Positions 1 to 7,659 of a DNA stretch of 64,000 bases are shown here, in pieces. Source of the stretch: Burkholderia anthina (GTDB taxonomy: Bacteria > Pseudomonadota > Gammaproteobacteria > Burkholderiales > Burkholderiaceae); NCBI RefSeq assembly GCF_902498995.1, contig NZ_CABVLY010000011.1:1-64000 (forward strand). Direction: 5' to 3'. Below the pieces are notes generated by a model. The model was not told the origin of the DNA, did not search any database, and saw nothing but the letters and a program-made list of their open reading frames with translations. A program made the translations under genes and the position numbers. Each line of letters starts with the position of its first letter. The first letter of the stretch is position 1.

Positions 1-824
1 TTTCGTACCTGCAAGTCCTCGATGCACACCATCGCGTGGTTTTGGCTGATCGTGGTCGTGGCTTTGTGCAGGTAGTCACGGCGGGCATTGCCGATGCGGG
101 AATGAATACGCTGGACACGGGCTTTCGCCTTCTTCCAGTTGCTGCTGAACTTCGACTTGCGGCTCATTGCCTGCTGCGCTTTGCGCAGCCGATCCTCGTG
201 CCGCTTGAAGCTGTTGAGCGGCGCGAGAAAGCTGCCGTCGCTCAGGGTGGCAAACCGTGCGATGCCCAGGTCGATGCCGATCGCACTAGTGGCCTGCGGC
301 GCCGGCTGCGCGACTTCACGCCCGGTCTGGATCGACACGAACCATTTGCCCGCGTTTCGCGACACGGTGGCATTACGCACTTCGCCCAACACATCCCGGC
401 TGTTGCGATAACGAAGCCAGCCGAGCTTGGGCAGAAAGACGCGGTTGTTGACCTGATCGAGCTTGATCTGCTTCGAGTCCGGATAGCGAAAGCTGTCGCT
501 GTGCCCCTTCTTCTTGAAGCGCGGGAACGCCGCACGCTTGGCGAAGAAGTTCTTGTACGCTCGCTCCAGATCCTTGAGTGCGTGTTGGAGCGGATGCACC
601 GGAGCATCTTTGAGCCAGGGCGTTTCCGTGCCGTTGCGCCACGCCGTCAAGTGCTTTGCCATTGCCACATACCCGATGAACTTGCCGCCCGCCTCGTGGT
701 TCTCCTTCTGCAACGCCAGCGCCTTGTTGAAAACGAACCGGCATGCCCCAGCGAAGCGGCGCATCTTGCGCTGCTGCTCGCCATTAGGCGTCAGTTCGAA
801 CTTGAAAGCCTGGAGTCGTTGCAT
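1..824 (-). CDS. tnpB: TnpB (OrfB) RNA-guided nuclease of IS200/IS605 family, C-terminus cut by window edge
   Basis: Reading from the ATG at 824-822 gives 274 uninterrupted codons to the window edge, beginning MQRLQAFKFELTPNGEQQRK, the typical TnpB N-terminal helix-turn-helix region. A RuvC-like first motif (GIDLGI, about residues 190-195) and a second (CIEDL, close to the edge) supply the conserved Asp and Glu. The zinc-finger and third RuvC motif would lie outside the window. TnpB proteins are RNA-guided DNA endonucleases whose guide RNA overlaps the 3' end of the gene, which is also outside the window. No frameshift is visible in this part, unlike in the neighbouring tnpA. The start is only about 8 bp from the start of the tnpA remnant. 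Confidence 0.88.
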   Translation of the reverse strand, partial: MQRLQAFKFELTPNGEQQRKMRRFAGACRFVFNKALALQKENHEAGGKFIGYVAMAKHLTAWRNGTETPWLKDAPVHPLQHALKDLERAYKNFFAKRAAFPRFKKKGHSDSFRYPDSKQIKLDQVNNRVFLPKLGWLRYRNSRDVLGEVRNATVSRNAGKWFVSIQTGREVAQPAPQATSAIGIDLGIARFATLSDGSFLAPLNSFKRHEDRLRKAQQAMSRKSKFSSNWKKAKARVQRIHSRIGNARRDYLHKATTTISQNHAMVCIEDLQVR

Positions 825-831
825 CGGGCCA

Positions 832-1315
832 TTGTATGCGTGGCCCACAAGCGAGAGTCAAGCCATTCGACGTGGTCGCCATTGCGTCTTTCTGATCCGT
901 GTGCATGTGGTCTTCCTGACCACAAGCACCGGCGCAATGTGCTTACCACGGAGATACTGAACGACATGCGCAGCATCTTAGCCAGTGTCTGTCTGGACTT
1001 CGAATCCGAACGGGTGAAGTTCGACGGTGCGGACGGCCATGTACACCTGCTGGTGCACTACCCGCCCAAGGATTCCGTGCCGTCGCTGGTGAACAGCTTC
1101 AACGGCGTCTCAAGTCGCATGAACCGGCAGAATGCGCCCGCATTCGGAAAAAGTCGTGGGGCGGGGCGCTGTGGTCTCCGTCTTGCTTTGCGGGAAATTG
1201 TGGCGGAGCGCCTATCGAAATCGTCCGCCAATACATCGAACAGCAAAAAACCGCATTAGCAGCCGCAAAGGACGCCTACGGCGTCCGCGCTATCCTTCCT
1301 CGTCCTGAAGAATGA
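832..1315 (+). pseudogene. tnpA: Frameshifted IS200-type Y1 transposase TnpA
   Basis: Three reading frames must be joined to recover a normal IS200 TnpA. The first holds RRGRHCVFLIRVHVVFLT and runs into a stop at 958-960. The second holds KHRRNVLTTEILNDMR and the HVHLLVHYPP metal-binding HUH motif, followed by LVNSFNGVSSRM. The third holds RKKSWGGALWSP, IVRQYIEQQ and the stop at 1313-1315. The junctions fall near 925-935 and near 1145. Two independent frameshifts make inactivation more likely than one sequencing error. No good ATG is in frame upstream; the first-frame region starts around a TTG at 832. Confidence 0.85.
1270..1286. repeat. Perfect hairpin near the tnpA-side end of the IS element
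   Basis: GGACGCC and GGCGTCC are separated by TAC, giving a 7-bp perfect stem with a 3-nt loop. IS200/IS605 elements carry such subterminal imperfect palindromes, which TnpA recognises on single-stranded DNA. It overlaps the 3' end of the tnpA frame. Confidence 0.6.
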
Positions 1316-1357
1316 GGTTTGACGCGCCTTCAGATCAAAAATACGGAATACTGTCGC

Positions 1358-2290
1358 ATGAGTTCAGAAATCGAAGGCGATCCCCTATCAGACATTCTCC
1401 GGCTGCTTGACGCGCAACCGGTTGTGGCGGGCGGCTTCTCCGCTGGCGGCACGTGGGCGATCCGCTTTCCGCAACCGAACAAGATCAAGTTCTTTGCGCT
1501 GGTGAAGGGCCGTTGCTGGCTTAGCTTCGGGCCCCGGACTGAGCCGGTCGATGTCGGCGAAGGCGATGTGTTTTTATTGAATGGCGAACGCTCATTCATC
1601 CTCGCAAGCGACCGGGACGCCGAACCTGTCGAGGCGACGAGCCTGTTTTCCGGCAGCGGGAGGCGGACTGTGCAGATCGGCGACGGCTGCGGCTGCACGC
1701 AGATCGGCGGCCACGTGAAACTCGCTCCATCCAACGATGCGCTGCTCACCGACGTTCTGCCACCGCTCATTCATATCCGCGCAGACTGTGAACAGGCGGG
1801 TGTTCTCCAGTGGTTGCTCGCACGGCTGGTGAAGGAATTCGAGACTGAGAGGCCCGGCGCCAGTCTGGCCTCGGCATACCTCGTGCAGTTGATGTTTGTC
1901 GAAATGCTACGCGTTCAACTCGACACAGGCGCGGACATCCCCAACGGATGGTTGCGTGCCATCGGCGACCCGCGGCTTGGCCCCGCGTTGCGGCTGATGC
2001 ACGGCGATCCGGCCAAGGCCTGGCGGCTCGACGAGCTTGCAGCAGCGGCGGCGATGTCGCGCACGGCGTTTGCCACTCGTTTCAAGTCGCTCGCAGGCAT
2101 GGCACCGCTTACGTGGCTGACACACTGGCGCATGCGCATGGCAAGGCACGCACTGATTCAGGAGGCAACGCCGATCGCCGTCCTCGCGGCCAGGTTCGGA
2201 TATGCGTCGGAAAGCGCGTTCAGCAGCGCGTTTAAGCGCGTGTCGGGCGTGGCGCCGAGAGACTATCGGCGTACGGGCGCCGGATCTTGA
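1358..2290 (+). CDS. AraC-family transcriptional regulator with cupin-type sensor domain
   Basis: A 310-residue protein starting at the ATG at 1358; an in-frame TTG at 1319 would add 13 residues but abuts the IS end. The N-terminal half (about 15-190) resembles the cupin_6/AraC ligand-binding domain, including the stretch VGEGDVFLLNGERSF. The C-terminal 100 residues hold two helix-turn-helix motifs: WRLDELAAAAAMSRTAFATRF, and IAVLAARFGYASESAFSSAF followed by KRVSGVAPRDYRR, the usual AraC ending. This subtype often controls a nearby oxidoreductase or exporter. Here the IS element lies directly upstream and the next gene is unrelated, so no target can be named. The insertion may have replaced the native promoter or the divergent partner gene. 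Confidence 0.85.
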   Translation: MSSEIEGDPLSDILRLLDAQPVVAGGFSAGGTWAIRFPQPNKIKFFALVKGRCWLSFGPRTEPVDVGEGDVFLLNGERSFILASDRDAEPVEATSLFSGSGRRTVQIGDGCGCTQIGGHVKLAPSNDALLTDVLPPLIHIRADCEQAGVLQWLLARLVKEFETERPGASLASAYLVQLMFVEMLRVQLDTGADIPNGWLRAIGDPRLGPALRLMHGDPAKAWRLDELAAAAAMSRTAFATRFKSLAGMAPLTWLTHWRMRMARHALIQEATPIAVLAARFGYASESAFSSAFKRVSGVAPRDYRRTGAGS

Positions 2291-2552
2291 TGCGGAACCG
2301 GCCGCTTGAACGTCCCGACAGCGATCATGGCGAATGGCGCTTGCTGGCCGGGTGCCGCCGTCCCCACCGGCAATCAGCCAACCGATCGCTTCGCTCCGGC
2401 ATGTTCGAGCCGCCGGAGAACCCAGCGCTGCCAAGGCCACTTTTCCCGATCAAATGTGCACGCACACTTGCGACACCCCGGCATACGTCACGCCAATGAC
2501 GCATCAGCCCCGGCGATGTCACCTGCACGCCGGCCTCGACCGCCCCACCCGC

Positions 2553-3812
2553 CTACCGCCGAGCCGCGAGAAAATTCCTCGCGGTACGCGTCAAACGCGA
2601 CCACGGCCCCGCCCGTCGGCCGGCGCCCTGCTCGGCGAACCCGCCGAGCGCCGCCCTCATCATCGCCAGTTCGCTCGCGAGCGCGGTATCGCACCCGAAG
2701 CTGCCCGCCGCCGCGAGATCGACGATGCGGATCGCCTGGTCCACGCACATTTGCGCATAAGCGGCAGTGGCATCCGCATCGGCGCGCGCGCTCAACGTCG
2801 CATCGGCCAGCTTGCTCGCCCACAGCGCGAGCGCCTCGACCGGCGCGCTGCCGTCGCGCACGAGCGCGTTGCCGACTTCCATCGCGGCGAGGTGTGCGTC
2901 CTCGTTATCCGCGAACGATAGCGTCCGGCCGCGCACCGCGTGGTTGCGGTGCGCGGCACGCATCGGCGGCGTCAATCCGGTCAGGTTCGCGATCCACGCC
3001 TCCGCGGCCCCCAGATACGCGTGCGAGCGCGCCGCCAGATCGCAATCGAACACGGCGTCCGCATGGGTCGGCGCATGTCGCATCGCGAGCAGCCAGTAAC
3101 CGAGGAAGGCGCGATACGCGGCGGCCGGGCCGACGTAGCCCGCATGCGCCTTGAAGAATTCGACACAGCGATCGGCCATGCGATCGCCGATGCCCGGAAT
3201 ATCCTCCGGCAGCTCGATGCGCAGCCCGACGATCACGCGCTCGACCGCCGGCACGTTGCGGCTGCACGCGAGCGCGAGAAACGGCAGCGCGATCCAGTGC
3301 GCGTCGTGGTGAGCGACGAGCCGGTCGCAATACGACTGCCATTGCGCGAGCGGATTGCGCGCGACGACGATGTGCAGCACATCGGGGAAGGTGCGGCGCA
3401 TCCACGCCAGACGGCCGGGCGATTCGCCGAAGCGGAACACGGGAATGCAATCCCGCTCGAACGCCTGCGACATCAGCGTACGTAGAAAATATTCGATGTC
3501 GCTCGCGTATTCGGGCGTCGCCTCTTCGAACTGGTTGGCCGAAAAGGCCGTTTCGATCCGCGACATGCCGAGCGCATCGCGCCTCAGCGAATCGGACACG
3601 CTCACGGTCGGTCTTGCGCCGGAAGCCCGCATCGCCACCGCCGCGCCGTCCGATCCGGTGCTCGCGTATTGCTCGTAGTCGACCGACGCGACCATCGCGC
3701 GCAGCGGCTCGTCGTAAGCGATCACGCCGTCGAGATCGCGCAGGCACGACCACAGCCAGCCATCGGTCGCACCATATCCGGAATGCAGAAACACCGCTTG
3801 CGTCGAGTTCAT
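2553..3812 (-). CDS. Sulfotransferase-like protein, function unknown
   Basis: A 419-residue soluble protein without a signal peptide. The N-terminus has a strand-loop-helix (LHSGYGATDGWLWSCLRDL, residues 9-27) in the place of the 5'-phosphosulfate loop of PAPS-dependent sulfotransferases. IVVARNPLAQWQSYCDR (148-164) matches the 3'-phosphate loop R-N-P...S-Y of that superfamily. The rest, rich in Ala and charged helices, is not recognisable. The gene stands alone between a 262-bp gap and a 630-bp gap, so context gives no acceptor. It could also be a degenerate P-loop relative without sulfotransfer activity. Confidence 0.55.
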   Translation of the reverse strand: MNSTQAVFLHSGYGATDGWLWSCLRDLDGVIAYDEPLRAMVASVDYEQYASTGSDGAAVAMRASGARPTVSVSDSLRRDALGMSRIETAFSANQFEEATPEYASDIEYFLRTLMSQAFERDCIPVFRFGESPGRLAWMRRTFPDVLHIVVARNPLAQWQSYCDRLVAHHDAHWIALPFLALACSRNVPAVERVIVGLRIELPEDIPGIGDRMADRCVEFFKAHAGYVGPAAAYRAFLGYWLLAMRHAPTHADAVFDCDLAARSHAYLGAAEAWIANLTGLTPPMRAAHRNHAVRGRTLSFADNEDAHLAAMEVGNALVRDGSAPVEALALWASKLADATLSARADADATAAYAQMCVDQAIRIVDLAAAGSFGCDTALASELAMMRAALGGFAEQGAGRRAGPWSRLTRTARNFLAARR

Positions 3813-4442
3813 GAATACCGTCGTCAGATCGTTGCGTGGGGGTTTCCATCACGTCGATCCAGTGTAGGTGCCGCTGCGTTTACCCGCGTTACGGGTTTCA
3901 TTACCGGGATTTACCGTCGACGCCAACGCGGACGGAACACTCGCTGCTTCAGTTCGGGCCTGGCCGCCGACGCGGAGAAACTTACGTTTTTCTTCTGCTT
4001 CCCATATTGGTTGTGAATGCAACCATATTGCCGACGGAGCGCCGTCTGCTGGCGACACCCCGCCGCCTCGATACCGCTCGCGCCGCATATTTCAATGCAA
4101 TGGTTCGAAATATTTCGTTAATTCGACTGACCCAACATCGCTTTTCGACACGAAAAACCCGCAAACAAAGGCACCTTTCGCACGACGAAGCGGAATCGAT
4201 TACCGATCGAGCACATCGCCCGCTGTCACGGTCGCCAAGTCTCTCAATAATGAGCGCCTACTCTTGCGCGTGATCCCGTTCATTCCGCTTACAACGCGAG
4301 CGACGCGCTTGCGCGGAATATGACGAAACAATCCTGAAATTTATTTGACGATTGTGTGACCTATTCTTTCGTCACCGCGCACCCCGGCCCCGCCGGACGC
4401 GGCAGTTCCCCGATAGTGAAAGCGAAAGTGAAAGGCCCGATC
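3813..4442. other. 630-bp intergenic region, no gene recognised
   Basis: Two divergent genes flank it, so it should hold both promoters. The stretch from about 4000 to 4360 is clearly poorer in GC than the neighbouring genes. Reading frames inside it have Arg- or Ser-rich shadow composition with no recognisable motif. A short purine repeat (GAAAG-type units, 4418-4434) lies just before the next start. No strong hairpin or clear -35/-10 pair could be assigned by eye. Confidence 0.5.
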
Positions 4443-4817
4443 ATGGATTACACGATGCAGATGGAAGTCTCCAGCGAATCCGGAGTTCCAGTGATCAGGT
4501 TCACGATCGACGGCCACACGTGCGCGCTCGGCGTTCGCGATATCGACGAACTGATCATGCAGCTCGCAGCCGCACGCGCCGCGATGCAGCCGACGCATCC
4601 GCCCGAGCCGCCGGATAGACGCTATCCGTTGCAGGTCGACCCGTGCTGGCGCGTGGACCGGCTTGCCGACTACAACGGCGCGGTGCTGTCGATGCGCCAC
4701 ATCGGGATGGGCTGGATCGCGTTCGCGCTGCCGTCCGGCAATCTGATGAACCTCGTTGAAGCGCTCGCTTGCGAGCCGGAAGCGAGCGCGCCCATGAATC
4801 ACGCGATGCTCAACTGA
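4443..4817 (+). CDS. Small hypothetical protein (124 aa)
   Basis: The reading frame extends upstream to 4356, but the ATG at 4443, after the purine-rich stretch GTGAAAGG, is the better start. The product begins MDYTMQMEVSSESGVPVIRF and has no signal peptide or membrane segment. A central Pro-rich linker (PTHPPEPPDRR) separates two small halves, the second with WRVDRLADYNGAVLSMRHIG. Codon use looks like that of real genes here. I do not recognise the family. It lies 139 bp before the next small gene in the same direction and may be co-transcribed with it. Confidence 0.5.
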   Translation: MDYTMQMEVSSESGVPVIRFTIDGHTCALGVRDIDELIMQLAAARAAMQPTHPPEPPDRRYPLQVDPCWRVDRLADYNGAVLSMRHIGMGWIAFALPSGNLMNLVEALACEPEASAPMNHAMLN

Positions 4818-4956
4818 TGCGCTGACGGCATTGATCGTCATCATGCCGACGATCATCGTCAAGCGATTTATTTCGTCATGCGAATCATATTGACGACTCC
4901 CGCGATGCCTCGCCGGATCGCGGCCTTCCGCTTCTTTCTTCCAGGACACGCCCATC

Positions 4957-5277
4957 ATGCGAATCTCTTCCCCGACCATCACGCTCGCCCGGCGCACGGC
5001 TGCCTATGCTCCGTCGGATCTCGGCGCATGCGCATGGCGCCTGCTGCCGGTCGAGACGCGGCAAGCCGAAGCCGAGCCTGCCGGCATGCATGCGTTCGAC
5101 GCGAACCCGATATTCCGCTGCCGGCTGGCCGGCCGTTATGCAGCGGGGCTGCCGCTGAACGCAGCCTGCGGCAACGCGTACGCGACGGTGCGCCTGCTCG
5201 CCGAATCGCATGTCGACACGGTGTCGCGACTGCGCATACGCCATGCGCAATACGACGACGGGGCCCGCCCGCAGTGA
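4957..5277 (+). CDS. Small hypothetical protein coupled to bamA-like gene
   Basis: A 106-residue frame starting at ATG 4957 behind a weak ribosome-binding site (CCAGGAC). Its TGA at 5275-5277 overlaps a GTG at 5274 that is in frame with the BamA-like gene (GTGA overlap), the typical layout for translational coupling. The product has three Cys, no clear signal peptide and no family I recognise. It could be a leader gene. Shadow coding cannot be excluded because it is short. Confidence 0.45.
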   Translation: MRISSPTITLARRTAAYAPSDLGACAWRLLPVETRQAEAEPAGMHAFDANPIFRCRLAGRYAAGLPLNAACGNAYATVRLLAESHVDTVSRLRIRHAQYDDGARPQ

Positions 5278-7625
5278 AGACGCGTTCGATGACGTTCCGC
5301 TGGCTTGCCCGGCTCTGCTGGCTCACGCCGGTCGCACTCCCCGTTCACGCGCAGCCGGCGCCGGCCGCGCAAGCGACGTCCGGCGCACCGGCATCGACCG
5401 GTTTCGCGATCCGCGACATCCGCGTGGAAGGCCTGACGCGCATCGAGCCGGGCACGGTGTTCTCGTATCTGCCGTTCAGGATCGGCGACACCTTCACCGA
5501 CGACAAGGCATCCGCCGCGATCCGCGCGCTCTATGCGACCGGGTTCTTCAACGACGTGCGGATCGGCACCGAAGGCGACGTCGTAATCGTCAACGTCGCC
5601 GAGCGTTCGGTGATCGGCACGATCGATTTCTCGGGCCTGCACGCGTTCGACAAGGACGCGATCGAGAAGGCGATGAAGTCGGTTGGCCTGGTGTCCGGGC
5701 GCCCCTACGATCCGTCGCTCGTCAGCAAGGCCGAACAGGAATTGAAGCGCCAATACCTGACGCGCGGCTATTACGCGGCCGAAGTGACGACCACCGTGAG
5801 CCCGATCGACCGCAACCGCGTCGGGCTATTGTTCTCCGTCATCGAAGGGCCGAGCGCGAAGATCCGGCAAGTCGCCTTCATCGGCAACCACGTGTTCAGC
5901 GACAGCACGCTGCGCGACGAGATGCAGCTTTCCACGCCGAACTGGTTCTCGTGGTACACGAAGGACGACCTGTATTCGAAGGACAAGCTCGCGACCGATC
6001 TCGATGCCGTGCGCGCGTACTACCTCGATCGCGGCTATCTGGAATTCAACATCGATTCGACCCAGGTGGCGCTGTCGCCGGACCGCAAGGACATGGATCT
6101 GACGATCGTGCTGCACGAGGGCGCGCCGTACACGATCTCGGGCGTCCGGCTCGCCGGCGACCTGCTCGGGCGCGACGCCGAACTGACCCGCATCGTCGCG
6201 ATCCACGCCGGCGAGCGGTTTTCCGCGGCGAAACTCAAGGACACGACGCAGGCGCTGATCGACAAGCTCGGCGAATACGGCTACGCGTTCGCGACCGTCA
6301 ACGCCGTCCCGCGGATCGACGCGAAGCATCACACGGTCGACCTGACGCTGCAGGTCACGCCGGGCCGCCGCGTGTACGTGCGGCATATCACCCTCTCCGG
6401 CAACACGCGCACACGCGACGAGGTGATCCGCCGCGAAATGCGGCAGATGGAGGACGCGTGGTTCGACTCGTCGCGGCTCAAGCTGTCGAAGGATCGCATC
6501 AACCGCCTCGGCTACTTCACCGACGTCGACGTGACGACCGTGCCGGTCGAAGGCACCCAGGATCAGGTCGACGTGGACGTGAAAGTCACCGAGAAACCGA
6601 CCGGCACGATCTCGCTCGGCGTCGGCTACGGTTCCGGCGAAGGCCCGATCATCTCGGCCGGCGTGTCGCAGGACAACGTGTTCGGCAGCGGCCAGTCGAT
6701 CGCCGTCAACGCGAACACGGCCACGACGATGCGCACGCTGAGCGTGTCGCAAACGGATCCGTACTTCACGATCGACGGCGTCAAGCGCATCACCGACGTG
6801 TACTACCGAACGACGCAGCCGCTCTACTACTCGAGCACGAACGACACCAGCTTCCGGATCGTGTCGTACGGCGTGGACACGAAGTTCGGCATCCCGTTCT
6901 CCGAAAGCGACATGGTGTATTTCGGGCTGGGGCTCGAACAGGATCGCCTCGACGTCGATTCGACGACGCCGCGGAGCTACCTCGACTACGTGAACACGTT
7001 CGGCCGCGTGTCGAATGTCGCGCCGTTCACGATCGGCTGGTCGCGCGACATGCGCGACAGCGCGCTGATTCCGTCGCGCGGGTACTACATGCAGGCGAAT
7101 GCGGAATACGGCACGCCGATCGGCACCGTGTCGTATTACAAGACCGACGTGCAGGCGCAGTACTACCACTCGTTCACGCGCGGCCTCGTGCTCGGCATGA
7201 ACTTCCAGGCCGGCTACGGCAACGGTCTCGGCGGCCAGCCGTACCCGATCTTCAAGAACGACTTCGCGGGCGGCATCGGCTCGGTGCGCGGCTACGCGCC
7301 GAGCTCGCTCGGCCCGCGCGACGCGACGACAGGCGACCCGATCGGCGGCTCGAAGATGGTGGTCGGCAACGTCGAGATGACCGTCCCGCTGCCCGGCACC
7401 GGCTACGACCGCACGCTGCGCGTGTTCACGTTCGTCGACGGCGGCAACGTGTGGGGCACCGAAGGCAACAGCGTCGGCGCGAACGGCCTGCGCTACAGCT
7501 ACGGCCTCGGGCTCGAATGGATCTCGCCGATCGGCCCGCTGAAGATCGACTATGCGCTGCCGATCGTGCGCCACGCCGGCGATCAATACCAGAAGTTCCA
7601 GTTCCAGATTGGCACGTCGTTCTGA
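5274..7625 (+). CDS. bamA: BamA-like outer-membrane protein assembly factor, accessory copy
   Basis: About 783 residues from GTG 5274, or 778 from ATG 5289, which begins MTFRWLARLCWL and gives a normal signal peptide ending VHAQ. Five POTRA-like repeats follow (about 45-425), beginning at FAIRDIRVEGLTRIEPGTVF. The C-terminal half is the Omp85 beta-barrel, with the conserved loop-6 motif IGSVRGYAPSSLGP and a terminal Phe (IGTSF), both hallmarks of BamA. BamA folds and inserts beta-barrel proteins. No skp, lpxD or fabZ follows as in the usual chromosomal bamA locus; instead an LptD-like gene starts 34 bp downstream. This therefore looks like a second, specialised copy. Confidence 0.88.
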   Translation: MKTRSMTFRWLARLCWLTPVALPVHAQPAPAAQATSGAPASTGFAIRDIRVEGLTRIEPGTVFSYLPFRIGDTFTDDKASAAIRALYATGFFNDVRIGTEGDVVIVNVAERSVIGTIDFSGLHAFDKDAIEKAMKSVGLVSGRPYDPSLVSKAEQELKRQYLTRGYYAAEVTTTVSPIDRNRVGLLFSVIEGPSAKIRQVAFIGNHVFSDSTLRDEMQLSTPNWFSWYTKDDLYSKDKLATDLDAVRAYYLDRGYLEFNIDSTQVALSPDRKDMDLTIVLHEGAPYTISGVRLAGDLLGRDAELTRIVAIHAGERFSAAKLKDTTQALIDKLGEYGYAFATVNAVPRIDAKHHTVDLTLQVTPGRRVYVRHITLSGNTRTRDEVIRREMRQMEDAWFDSSRLKLSKDRINRLGYFTDVDVTTVPVEGTQDQVDVDVKVTEKPTGTISLGVGYGSGEGPIISAGVSQDNVFGSGQSIAVNANTATTMRTLSVSQTDPYFTIDGVKRITDVYYRTTQPLYYSSTNDTSFRIVSYGVDTKFGIPFSESDMVYFGLGLEQDRLDVDSTTPRSYLDYVNTFGRVSNVAPFTIGWSRDMRDSALIPSRGYYMQANAEYGTPIGTVSYYKTDVQAQYYHSFTRGLVLGMNFQAGYGNGLGGQPYPIFKNDFAGGIGSVRGYAPSSLGPRDATTGDPIGGSKMVVGNVEMTVPLPGTGYDRTLRVFTFVDGGNVWGTEGNSVGANGLRYSYGLGLEWISPIGPLKIDYALPIVRHAGDQYQKFQFQIGTSF

Positions 7626-7659
7626 TCCCCCTGCCGGCCCGCTCGATACCGCGCGCGGG

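Larger units (their letters stand above)
1..1320. mobile_element. IS200/IS605-family element, right part only
   Basis: A divergent tnpB (minus strand) and tnpA (plus strand) with almost adjacent starts is the arrangement of IS605-group elements. The tnpA-side end lies near 1315-1320, just after a small perfect hairpin and just before the AraC-family gene. The other end lies beyond the window. No flanking target duplication is expected, because this family transposes as single strands. tnpA is broken, so the copy probably cannot move by itself. Confidence 0.8.

Noticed and set aside
3868..4323. 151-codon plus-strand frame in the AT-rich gap
   Set aside because: No ribosome-binding site, no motif and irregular composition; treated as non-coding.
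4878..5288. N-terminal extension of the BamA-like protein to 915 residues
   Set aside because: The extra 132-137 residues are Arg/His-rich and precede a proper signal peptide; they overlap the coupled small gene.
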